Shown: positions 1-5,704 of the stretch, piece after piece
Layout: each line of letters starts with the position of its first letter
Position numbering within the stretch: position 1 is the first letter of the stretch
DNA from: Woeseia sp.
Lineage (GTDB): Bacteria; Pseudomonadota; Gammaproteobacteria; Steroidobacterales; Woeseiaceae
DNA length: 11,561 nucleotides
Assembly: GCA_003229095.1 (NCBI GenBank)
Contig: QIHS01000419.1
Span: forward strand, 1-11,561
Direction of reading: 5' to 3'
The notes under the pieces: generated by a model
What the model saw: the letters and a program-made list of their open reading frames with translations, nothing else
Database searches by the model: none
What the model was told of the DNA's origin: nothing
Program-made: the position numbers and the translations under genes

Positions 1-915
1 GCATTGACGGCGGATGAAGAAGGCGGCAATCACAACGGCGTCGTTTGGCTACTCGAAAACCATCGCGAACTGATTGACGCGGAATATGCCATCAACGAAG
101 GCGGCGGTGGCGCGATGAAAGATGGTGTGCATGTGGCCAATGCCGTGCAGGCCAGTGAGAAGGTCTACCAGACGTTTACCCTTGAAACGACGAACCCGGG
201 TGGCCACAGTTCGCTGCCGGTTAAGGACAACGCAATTTATCACCTGGCCGACGCACTGGTCAGGATTCGAAATCATGATTTTCCGGTTGCCTTGAACGAA
301 GTTACCAGCTTGTTTTTTGAGCGGTCAGCAGATCTGGAAGAAGGTGCGCTGGCCGATGCCATGCGCGGTGTGCTGCAAAGTCCGCCGGACCCATCGGCAA
401 TCGCTTATCTGGCAGGCACGCCATATTACAATTCACGACTGCGAACGACCTGTGTGGCAACGCGGCTCGACGCGGGCCATGCCGAAAACGCTTTGCCGCA
501 GCGCGCACGCGCAACCATCAACTGCAGGGTATTACCTGGTGAATCAATCGACGCGGTGGAGAGCACGCTTGAGACCGTTATTGGCAACGACAAGATTCTG
601 ATTTCGAGAGTAGCCGTTGCGAATCCGTCGCCGCCCTCGCCGCTCACAGAGGAAATGCTGGGTGCCATCGAATCGATTACCGAAGACCTTTGGCCCGGCG
701 TTCCGGTCATACCAACCATGAGTACCGGTGCAACTGACGGGCTGTATCTTCGAATTGCCGGCATTCCTGTATATGGCGTATCGGGATTGTTCGGTGACAT
801 TGAGGACAACCGTGCGCATGGGCAAAACGAGAGAATCCGAATCGAGTCTTTTTTCGAGGGACAGGAATTTCTCTATCGTCTGACAAAGACCCTGTCTCAC
901 GCTGACACGGAGTAG
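1..915 (+). CDS. M20/M25/M40-family metallopeptidase, C-terminal part (5' end cut by window)
   Basis: The frame is open from base 1, so the gene begins upstream and the TTG at base 4 is not its start. The first residues, ALTADEEGG, are the M20 motif that carries the general-base glutamate and a zinc-bridging glutamate. NEGGGG (Glu about 33) gives another metal ligand, GGHSS (about 67-71) starts the lid/dimerisation domain, and HGQNE (His about 273) supplies the C-terminal metal ligand. All the ligands expected in this part are present, so the enzyme is probably active. Missing is the N-terminal part with the HxD motif, roughly a third of the protein. The family is a two-metal exopeptidase/amidohydrolase that removes residues from peptides or N-acyl amino acids; the substrate cannot be told. 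The next gene starts eight bases after the stop, which suggests one operon. Confidence 0.93.
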   Translation, partial: ALTADEEGGNHNGVVWLLENHRELIDAEYAINEGGGGAMKDGVHVANAVQASEKVYQTFTLETTNPGGHSSLPVKDNAIYHLADALVRIRNHDFPVALNEVTSLFFERSADLEEGALADAMRGVLQSPPDPSAIAYLAGTPYYNSRLRTTCVATRLDAGHAENALPQRARATINCRVLPGESIDAVESTLETVIGNDKILISRVAVANPSPPSPLTEEMLGAIESITEDLWPGVPVIPTMSTGATDGLYLRIAGIPVYGVSGLFGDIEDNRAHGQNERIRIESFFEGQEFLYRLTKTLSHADTE

Positions 916-923
916 TTACCCCC

Positions 924-1583
924 ATGCTGACGATCCTGATTACGGGCTGTAACCGCGGCATTGGCCTAGAGCTATGCCGGCAGTATCACGCGCGTGGCGA
1001 TCAAGTCATCGCCGTCTGCCGCAGCGGCAGTGATGAATTGAACTCCATTGGTGTGCGCATCATTGAAGAAGTTGATGTAACAGACGACAGGTCTGTTTCG
1101 CGCCTGGCAGAAACGCTAAAGAACGAATCGATCGATATCCTGATGAACAACGCCGGCATCCTGCGCTCGGACTCGATCGATACGGTGGATTTTGACGACA
1201 TGCTCGAGCAATTTCAGGTCAACACAATCGGGCCATTGCGTGTAACCCGCACATTGAGTGACAACCTAAAGTCGGGCGCCAAGGTGGGTATTGTAACCAG
1301 TCGTGTCGGGTCTATTGACGACAATGGCTCGGGCAACAATTACGGCTATCGATGCTCGAAAGTGGCTGCAAACATGGTTGGCCGGAATCTGCACCATGAT
1401 TTGTCGAAACAAGGCATCGCAGTCACACTGTTACACCCCGGGCTGGTAGCAACGGACATGACCGGCGGCAGAGGCGTGTCGCCGGAAAAATCTGCACATG
1501 GCCTTATTGCCCGAATGGATGAGCTCGATCTCGAGTCAAGCGGCGGTTTCTGGCATGCAGAGGGTTATGCTTTGTCGTGGTAA
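924..1583 (+). CDS. Short-chain dehydrogenase/reductase, C-factor/sniffer-like
   Basis: This 219-residue protein is a single Rossmann domain. It shows the nucleotide-binding TGCNRGIG (residues 7-14), DVTD (51-54, adenine-ring contact), NNAG (75-78), a serine in TSRVGS (126 or 130) and the catalytic YRCSK (Tyr142, Lys146), followed by HPGLVATDM, typical of the C-factor/sniffer subgroup. It should carry out NAD(P)-dependent oxidation or reduction of an alcohol/carbonyl in the cytoplasm. The substrate is unknown. A GGAG lies about 11 bases before the ATG, overlapping the end of the peptidase gene, so the two genes are probably cotranscribed and translationally linked. Length is slightly short but usual for this subgroup. 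Confidence 0.93.
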   Translation: MLTILITGCNRGIGLELCRQYHARGDQVIAVCRSGSDELNSIGVRIIEEVDVTDDRSVSRLAETLKNESIDILMNNAGILRSDSIDTVDFDDMLEQFQVNTIGPLRVTRTLSDNLKSGAKVGIVTSRVGSIDDNGSGNNYGYRCSKVAANMVGRNLHHDLSKQGIAVTLLHPGLVATDMTGGRGVSPEKSAHGLIARMDELDLESSGGFWHAEGYALSW

Positions 1584-1588
1584 TCCGC

Positions 1589-1630
1589 AGGAGTAAGGGT
1601 CACACAACAGAGCCGGGGATGTTTACTCCT
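1589..1630. terminator. Inverted repeat between convergent genes, possible weak terminator
   Basis: AGGAGTAA (1589-1596) and TTACTCCT (1623-1630) are exact inverse complements separated by 26 bases. They lie between the ends of the SDR gene and the convergent membrane-protein gene, where a terminator is expected. There is no T tract and the loop is long, so an intrinsic terminator is only a guess. Confidence 0.25.
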
Positions 1631-1669
1631 CGAAACGATATCCTGTTGAACAATGCCGGCACCGTTCCA

Positions 1670-2230
1670 CTACCGACCCACGAAGCGGCCCACTACCGGA
1701 TCGGCAAACACGATCGCAGCCGTGATCACTGAGAAAACCAGGTAGAGCAACAGGTTAGTCCGCCATCCAACGTGGAGCGTCCGGCTCGCCGCGATCGTCA
1801 TTCCGAACAAGATCACGACAACCACCGCAGGTAACGCCCAAACAGGCAGTCCCATGTCGATGCTGGTTCGTGCTTCATCGTTGGGACTGGAGAGCCCGAC
1901 AACAGAAGCGGCCAAACGCATGAACAGAGCCAAGAACAGGTAGGGATAAGCAAGACTCGAGTGACGGGCCCGGATCAACCAGAATGCGAGCGCTGCCTGC
2001 AGGTACGTCGCGAAGGGCCCGGCCATGGCGACGAGCATCCGATGTGCACCGGTTTTGTATTCGCCAGTGGACAAGCCGGCTTGGTTCAGCGACCACCACA
2101 TGTCGTAGCCTAGCCAGCGCCCCATCTGGAAGTGCGCAAACTCGTGCACGCCCCAAGTCACGGCAGCGACTAACGGAAGCGAAAGCCAGAAGATGGGCAA
2201 CGGTAGGAGCTTTGTGGGTTCACTATTCAT
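1670..2230 (-). CDS. Small membrane protein with HEFAH zinc-metalloprotease motif (M50-like)
   Basis: This 186-residue, very hydrophobic protein appears to have about four to five membrane segments (about 10-28, 66-86, 94-112, 130-148 and 158-177). The first segment ends in GVHEFAHFQMGRWLGYD, an HExxH motif (His29, Glu30, His33) of intramembrane zinc proteases. MAGPFATYL (69-77) resembles the AGP segment after the first catalytic helix in the M50 family. NDEARTSID (117-125) could give a third ligand through Asp118 or Asp125, but the usual NPxPxxxLDG is absent. It may be a minimal site-2-protease-like enzyme or a catalytically dead relative. No clear Shine-Dalgarno sequence precedes the ATG, and the gene stands alone, convergent to the SDR gene. 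Confidence 0.8.
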   Translation of the reverse strand: MNSEPTKLLPLPIFWLSLPLVAAVTWGVHEFAHFQMGRWLGYDMWWSLNQAGLSTGEYKTGAHRMLVAMAGPFATYLQAALAFWLIRARHSSLAYPYLFLALFMRLAASVVGLSSPNDEARTSIDMGLPVWALPAVVVVILFGMTIAASRTLHVGWRTNLLLYLVFSVITAAIVFADPVVGRFVGR

Positions 2231-2389
2231 GACGGGTTAACTTACGGTCTTGTCGTAGCCGGTTATTTTGCCTGATTGTGGCCCGCATCGCCGACGAAAA
2301 CGGACTTCGTTGAAATCGGCGACATTCGGGAAGCAATTGCGCTCCATTCCACTGCTGTCCCATTGACTGGTTACGGGCATACGATCTTC

Positions 2390-2403
2390 GCGGCTGAAGC
2401 CGC
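2390..2403. other. Short perfect hairpin before the amidase remnant
   Basis: GCGGCTGAAGCCGC is a self-complementary 14-mer (GCGGC stem, TGAA loop). It lies some 20-30 bases before the amidase remnant and close to the presumed break point. No T tract follows on either strand. It may be structural chance. Confidence 0.25.
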
Positions 2404-2421
2404 ACACAATTCAAGAGGTCT

Positions 2422-3138
2422 TTGTGGGGGCGTCAGCCGCGAACAGACCCAGGGTTCGACGACTTCGGTCGCCCGGATCTCAGCGGCTATCGCATCGGCT
2501 GGATGGGCGATTACGACGGCTACCTGACAACTGAGCCCGGTGTGATCGACATATGTGAAGCAGCGTTGACTGGCATCGGCACTGTCGGTGCGATAGTCGA
2601 GGATTGTCAGCCGGAATATGACATGGAACGCCTCTGGCAAACCTGGCTGACATTCCGGCACTGGACGCTTAGTGATGCGAAAGAACTTTACGATGACCCG
2701 GAAAAACGCAAGCTATTGAAACCTGAATTCGTTTGGGAAATTGAAGGTAGTTTCGACATGACCGCAGAAAGAGTCGCCAGGGGCGGAGTCGATCGATCGG
2801 ACTGGTATCGCGCGCTGCACAAACTGTTCGAGTCTTACCACATCCTCGCATTGCCAACTGCACAGGTGTTTCCCTTTTCCAAGGACGTTCATTGGCCGAA
2901 AGAGATCAACGGTAAGCCAATGGATACCTATCATCGCTGGATGGAGGTCGTTATTGGTGGAACGCTGTCAGGATTACCGGTTGTCAATCTACCAGCAGGG
3001 TTTGATTCGAGCGGCCGTCCAATGGGGATGCAGTTTATCGGGCGCATGGGCGAGGACAAACGGGTGCTGGAATTTGCGTTGGCCTACGAAGACGCGACAG
3101 AATATTTAAATCGAAGGCCAGAAATGCGTGATGCGTAG
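2422..3138 (+). pseudogene. Amidase-signature enzyme, C-terminal fragment without active site
   Basis: From about base 2450 the frame reads as the C-terminal region of an amidase-signature enzyme: DLSGYRIGWMGDYDGYL, then EPGVIDICEAAL, ILALPTAQVFPF, and the highly typical end SGLPVVNLPAGF, SGRPMGMQFIG, LEFALAYEDATEYL. The whole N-terminal half with the catalytic Lys, cis-Ser and nucleophile Ser is missing. An in-frame stop lies at 2395-2397, and 2231-2420 shows no amidase-like reading frame on any strand. The TTG at 2422 is merely the first possible start and has no convincing ribosome site. The remaining frame is undisturbed over more than 200 codons, so the loss is either recent or the fragment is still translated. 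It is not a duplicate of the amidase at 5705, whose sequence differs. Confidence 0.85.
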
Positions 3139-3198
3139 CAACGGGTAACGTTCAACCGTCTCAATAAATGTGCCTCGCCAAAACGGCAGAACAAAAGC

Positions 3199-3489
3199 TT
3201 ACCAGCGTTGAGGCAAAACTCTTGAGGTATGGAAAACACGTAAAATCTCAACACGATTTAACCGCGGCCTGACTCGGTAGGGGACAATGTAACGGGTATC
3301 GGGTACAACCAGCTCGCGTGTGCCGGGAATACGGCCCGGGTGACCAAGGGCCGGGTTGTCAGTTAACAGACCAACCGTATCGACAATCCGTTGGACGACC
3401 CGCCGAGCGGCAACAGGGTCATCCTCCGCAATATACTCGGCTTCATCATTAAGGTTCTGTAAGGCTTTTACCAGCCATTTAACCTGCAC
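3199..3489 (-). CDS. RelE/ParE-family toxin
   Basis: This is a 96-residue protein if translation starts at GTG 3489, which gives VQVKWLVKALQNLNDEAEYI, the usual start of ParE-type toxins. The longer frame to 3549 only adds antisense of no family character. Further marks are DDPVAARRVVQRI (helix 2), GHPGRIPGTRELVV and YIVPYRVR plus EILRVFHTSR, the beta-sheet core of the RelE/ParE fold. ParE toxins poison gyrase and RelE-type toxins cleave mRNA at the ribosome; the ParE-like pattern favours the former, as an inference. The start lies inside the antitoxin's last codons (11-base overlap, 3479-3489), so expression is coupled. A GGGGAG lies just upstream, rather close to the GTG. No frame damage is visible. 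Confidence 0.92.
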   Translation of the reverse strand: MQVKWLVKALQNLNDEAEYIAEDDPVAARRVVQRIVDTVGLLTDNPALGHPGRIPGTRELVVPDTRYIVPYRVRPRLNRVEILRVFHTSRVLPQRW

Positions 3490-3721
3490 TGACTCCCCAC
3501 TTGCGCAGGGTCTTGCGAACGTCTTTTTCCGCTGCGAAGTCGCCACCATCGGCCTCTTTAACAGCGTCCTTGATCTCTTGAATCTGCCACTCGTTCAGTT
3601 CAATGAAATCCCGAATCGCCTCCGCCGCAAGGAAAGATTTCGAGCGCCTGGTCGCTTCGGCCAATTGGTCGAGACGACCTTTTAGTTCGGTTTCCAGGCG
3701 AATAGTCATCGTTGTGGACAC
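3479..3721 (-). CDS. Ribbon-helix-helix (CopG-type) antitoxin
   Basis: From GTG 3721 this is an 80-residue protein. GAGGG lies eight bases before that GTG, whereas the ATG at 3709 (MTIRLETELKGRLDQL) would have it 20 bases away, so I chose the GTG. TIRLETELKGRLDQLAEATRRSKSFLAAEAIRDF (in two pieces: beta-strand TIRLE, then two helices) is the classic RHH DNA-binding domain. The C-terminal part, ELNEWQIQEIKDAVKEADGG onward, is the toxin-binding tail. It should neutralise the toxin encoded directly downstream and repress its own promoter. The order antitoxin-toxin with overlap is standard for type II modules. Both genes look intact, in contrast to the broken genes on either side. Confidence 0.92.
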   Translation of the reverse strand: MSTTMTIRLETELKGRLDQLAEATRRSKSFLAAEAIRDFIELNEWQIQEIKDAVKEADGGDFAAEKDVRKTLRKWGVSAG

Positions 3722-3734
3722 GGTGGAGACCCTC

Positions 3735-3765
3735 GTGCTGTGTTCAGATGTACACATAGTAGCAC
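3735..3765 (-). promoter_or_regulatory. Possible antitoxin operator with overlapping -10
   Basis: Several nested inverted repeats lie 14-44 bases upstream of the antitoxin start: GTGCT (3735-3739) with AGCAC (3761-3765), TGTGT (3739-3743) with ACACA (3752-3756), and ATGT/ACAT at 3748-3757. On the minus strand TACTAT (3761-3756) may be a -10, with TTGAAG (3786-3781) as a poor -35 at a 19-base spacing. RHH antitoxins bind short inverted repeats over their own promoter, so the position suits autoregulation. The elements themselves are weak. Confidence 0.4.
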
Positions 3766-3784
3766 AAATAGATTTGAGGGCTTC

Positions 3785-3800
3785 AAGCTGTCGCCAGCTT
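3785..3800. repeat. Inverted repeat at the cupin break point
   Basis: AAGCTG (3785-3790), four bases, then CAGCTT (3795-3800) form a perfect six-base stem. It straddles the place where the cupin homology ends. It may be a trace of the rearrangement, part of the original cupin gene, or a binding site. Confidence 0.3.
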
Positions 3801-4244
3801 TGATTTCCGTGACCTGCCCCGATTCCGACGTAAGTATCCAGCGCCCTATCAATAAATGACAGAACTCGGTGAGATCAAGGTCCAGCTTAATTTTACCCGG
3901 CTCGCACTCCCAGGTTCCCGCGAGCATGTTGCCTTCCTCGAAAAAGCCACTATCGGTCTGATTGGGTAGATCACCAATGGGTTCACCGAACGAATCTGTG
4001 GCGACCAGATTGTTAAGAGTCGCGCATTGCGGTTGGATACTGATTTCTGGCATTACTTATTCTCCGTTTGCGAGATAGCTGAACAGGCCGGCGATTGTCG
4101 ATATTGGCATACCTGGAACACTACCGCGCCTATACGCTCCACAGAAGAGTCGCGACGCATCGGATTGAGCGTTCGGTGCCGGAGACCGGTTATCACTCTC
4201 GGGACATGCTGGGCACAGACACGCGAGAACTTTCCACCTCGTAA

Positions 4245-4270
4245 AACAAAGCTCCCGCGGGAGCTTTGTT
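4245..4270. terminator. Perfect 26-base palindrome, possible bidirectional terminator
   Basis: The half-site AACAAAGCTCCCG is followed by its exact inverse complement with no spacer, ending GCTTTGTT. RNA from either strand would form a GC-rich stem flanked by A- and T-rich ends, as in a bidirectional intrinsic terminator. No intact gene ends right beside it: the cupin remnant starts 190 bases to the left on the minus strand and the next minus gene ends at 4573. It could therefore be the terminator of a lost gene, of the transcript coming from 4573, or a protein-binding site. Confidence 0.5.
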
Positions 4271-4342
4271 GAGCACTGCGAAAAACGTGATGAACGAACC
4301 TCTGGCACCTGTCTATTTGGACTAGCTGTTGATTTGTATGCT

Positions 4343-4366
4343 GGATTGACCCCTTTGGATCGACCC
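4343..4366. repeat. Imperfect direct repeat GGATTGACCC / GGATCGACCC
   Basis: GGATTGACCC (4343-4352) and GGATCGACCC (4357-4366) match at nine of ten positions with a 14-base period. Read on the other strand they give GGGTC-type motifs that resemble those at 4522-4555, so the two groups face each other about 155 bases apart. Confidence 0.5.
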
Positions 4367-4402
4367 AGAAGATCCTTTGTCGCCAGTGTGGTTGGTGGTC
4401 AT

Positions 4403-4447
4403 CAGCTCAATGGTCTTGCGGCTCAGGATTCGAATCCCGCTAGCCCA
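4403..4447 (+). other. tRNA-like scrap (D-arm-like and T-arm-like pieces)
   Basis: AGCTCAATGG (4404-4413) looks like a tRNA D-loop segment. GGATTCGAATCC (4426-4437), followed by CGCTAGCCCA, looks like a T-arm loop and 3' acceptor strand. The anticodon arm is absent and the acceptor ends do not pair with any nearby 5' strand, so it cannot be a working tRNA. It may be the remains of a tRNA gene or an integration site derived from one. GGATTCGAATCC is also a perfect palindrome, so chance cannot be excluded. Confidence 0.3.
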
Positions 4448-4521
4448 GTGCTGAAAAATGCACGGCCTTGCCGCGCCGCGCCACCAGCGTAACGGCGCCA
4501 GCTATTTTATTTCCGGTAGTC

Positions 4522-4555
4522 GGGGTCAGAGTCAATACTTGGGATCAGAATCAAT
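4522..4555. repeat. Imperfect tandem repeat around TCAGA(G/A)TCAAT
   Basis: TCAGAGTCAAT (4526-4536) and TCAGAATCAAT (4545-4555) match at ten of eleven positions, each preceded by a G run (GGGG, GGGA), with a 19-base period. GGGGTCAGAGTCAAT-like words remind me of sequences seen beside single-domain (Y1/REP-associated) transposases, from memory only. No transposase gene is present here. Confidence 0.5.
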
Positions 4556-4572
4556 CTAAAACCAAGCTGCTT

Positions 4573-4764
4573 TTATGGGGCCAGTTTTTTTAATCGTGTT
4601 TCAAGGTCTGACAGTGCCCGGTCCTCAGGGGATAGAGTTTTTAATTCTTTAATGAGCTGGTGAGCCAAGTCTCTGTGACCAAGAGTAAGGTGACAGTCAG
4701 AGGCGCCGACAAGTGCAGCGAACATCATGCCGCGCGTTGTGAATTTACGTTCTCTGTTCGTCAT
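4573..4764 (-). CDS. Small hypothetical protein (63 aa)
   Basis: I do not recognise this protein. From ATG 4764 it reads MTNRERKFTTRGMMFAALVG..., a basic N-terminus, a mid part with a conserved-looking DCHLTLGHRDLAHQLIKEL, and a charged helical end (SPEDRALSDLETRLKKL). It looks like a soluble, mostly helical protein. An ATG at 4818 in the same frame would add 18 residues and overlap the end of the upstream E2-like gene by 25 bases; neither start has a strong Shine-Dalgarno. Because it follows the E2-like gene on the same strand, it is probably cotranscribed with it. The protein-like composition favours a real gene, but its function is unknown. Confidence 0.5.
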   Translation of the reverse strand: MTNRERKFTTRGMMFAALVGASDCHLTLGHRDLAHQLIKELKTLSPEDRALSDLETRLKKLAP

Positions 4765-4793
4765 TGAGCCATTCTGTTTTTCATCTGGTTTTT

Positions 4794-5630
4794 TTACGGC
4801 CGGGATTCGAAGATACATGAGTCCATTTCTTTCTGTGGTATTTCGTCAAGCCATTCCGGCTTCATGAAATTTCTCTTGATTCCACGCGCCAACTTGCCGA
4901 TTTCGATGCGATGATCAAATGTACCGGTCAACGGCAGAATGGTTCTGATCACGATCTCGCCGTTTCTGACCACCGGCCGGTCTTCGATTTTCCCGAGCAC
5001 AATCACGGCGGGCACATTTGCAGCCGGCATCAATGCGGTCATGCCGGTTTTCAAGCCGTGGCTGCCGATGTCTGAAACAATAAACGAGCCGAAACTGTTC
5101 GCAGACAGGCCCAGTGCATTGATCTCGAATCCCATGTCCACCGTTATCCACTTCAGCAACCGAAACACGGGCCGTCGAAGCGGCCAGGGAACCCGATTCA
5201 GCAGGTATTTATTCTGTGAGACTTTCGATTCATCGCCGCCCCTGGCCTGGCGGGCTTTAACACTAAGTTCTTCCGCGATCGAGCTTGCCGTCCGGACGTG
5301 TGCATCCTTGATGATGACCGAGGTCACGCCCTCCCCGTCCATCGCGACTGGCACCATGACATCCAGCCGTGTTCGACCGACGACGCCACCACGGCGAATG
5401 AAGCAATTGAGCTCCGGTACGTCAAATGCCACTGCCCGCGCCAGCACAGAAACTGCGAGATGAACCATCGTGATCTTGACGCCCGCCTTCCGCCGATCTT
5501 GAATGAATTGCCTGGCGTCCGTGACGTCGATATCCAGTGTGCCATAGACACGGGAATCGGTTGGCGTGGTATAAATCGCGGCAGAGGTGACGCGCCACGG
5601 AGTGTTAAACTGATCCATCCGACGGAGCAT
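4794..5630 (-). CDS. Stand-alone 2-oxoacid dehydrogenase E2-type acyltransferase domain protein
   Basis: This protein has 278 residues from ATG 5630. An in-frame TTG at 5675 would add 15 residues but would run through the palindromes upstream, and no start here has a clear Shine-Dalgarno. It matches the catalytic (CAT-fold) domain of dihydrolipoamide acyltransferases: YGTLDIDVTDA, ITMVHLAVSVLARAV, LDVMVPVAMDGEGVTSVII, then SFIVSDIGSHGLKTGMTALMP, AVIVLGKIEDRPVVRNGEI and LPLTGTFDHRIEIG at the end. There is no lipoyl or E1/E3-binding domain, so it cannot work as a normal E2 subunit. The HxxxDG active-site motif reads HRIEIG (His240 kept, Asp replaced by Ile), and the central part has an insertion with RVPWPLRRPVFRLLKW, perhaps membrane-touching. 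It might transfer acyl groups from CoA to a small molecule, or have lost catalysis. It is divergent from the exported amidase gene, 74 bases apart. Confidence 0.82.
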   Translation of the reverse strand: MLRRMDQFNTPWRVTSAAIYTTPTDSRVYGTLDIDVTDARQFIQDRRKAGVKITMVHLAVSVLARAVAFDVPELNCFIRRGGVVGRTRLDVMVPVAMDGEGVTSVIIKDAHVRTASSIAEELSVKARQARGGDESKVSQNKYLLNRVPWPLRRPVFRLLKWITVDMGFEINALGLSANSFGSFIVSDIGSHGLKTGMTALMPAANVPAVIVLGKIEDRPVVRNGEIVIRTILPLTGTFDHRIEIGKLARGIKRNFMKPEWLDEIPQKEMDSCIFESRP

Positions 5631-5638
5631 ATCTGCTA

Positions 5639-5652
5639 CAAAACCGGTTTTG
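5639..5652. promoter_or_regulatory. Perfect 14-base palindrome in the divergent gap
   Basis: CAAAACCGGTTTTG is its own inverse complement. It lies nine bases upstream of the E2-like ATG and about 50 bases upstream of the amidase ATG, where an operator for a divergent promoter pair would sit. No regulator gene is present in the window. If the TTG at 5675 were the real start of the E2-like gene, the palindrome would be coding. Confidence 0.5.
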
Positions 5653-5675
5653 GATAGACAGGTGTGGATATCCAA
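5650..5675. promoter_or_regulatory. Second inverted repeat in the divergent gap
   Basis: TTGGATA (5650-5656) and TATCCAA (5669-5675) are exact inverse complements 12 bases apart, and the inner TGGATATCCA (5665-5674) is itself palindromic. The left arm overlaps the end of the 14-base palindrome. This arrangement suggests binding of one or more dimeric regulators to the shared promoter region. Confidence 0.4.
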
Positions 5676-5704
5676 GCTCGGCTAACGCCAACCAAGGACT
5701 GATC

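Larger units (their letters stand above)
3706..4053 (-). pseudogene. Cupin-fold (EutQ/DUF861-like) gene, 3' truncated
   Basis: The start is good: GGAGA seven bases before ATG 4053. The protein MPEISIQPQ... runs into GTWECEPGKIKLDLDLTEF, CHLLIGRWILTSESGQ and VTEIKAGDS, which is the first part of a small cupin of the kind that has a W(E)xxPGKF..EFCHxLEG pattern. Such proteins are usually about 110-120 residues and end with a PxGFxGxWE stretch. Here the cupin character stops after AGDS (about base 3787), and the last 26 codons read through the promoter region of the antitoxin gene and stop at 3706, overlapping the antitoxin start. The second half of the barrel is therefore lost, and the product is unlikely to fold. 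The frame length of 115 residues is a coincidence of the replaced tail. Confidence 0.75.
4054..4572. other. 519-base stretch with no convincing gene; relics and repeats
   Basis: Neither strand shows a reading frame with family character. The 83-codon minus frame at 4057-4308 crosses a perfect palindrome and is rich in Cys, Ser and Arg, so I do not count it. What the stretch holds is a 26-base palindrome (4245-4270), two facing groups of short imperfect repeats (4343-4366 and 4522-4555), a tRNA-like scrap (4403-4447) and a GC-rich run at about 4461-4500. It reads as a site of repeated insertion and decay. Confidence 0.6.

Noticed and set aside
426..809. Long minus-strand frame within the M20 peptidase gene
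   Set aside because: It is a shadow of the peptidase coding frame, which carries the full set of family motifs.
2276..2527. 83-codon plus-strand frame before and across the amidase fragment
   Set aside because: It has no amidase character in its first part and runs out of frame through the clear amidase sequence.
3490..3549. N-terminal extension of the toxin to an upstream start at 3549
   Set aside because: The extra 20 residues lie within the antitoxin coding sequence and ParE-type proteins begin at the VQVKWL position.
4057..4308. 83-codon minus-strand frame
   Set aside because: It crosses the perfect palindrome, has a Cys/Ser/Arg-rich composition, no ribosome site and no family character.
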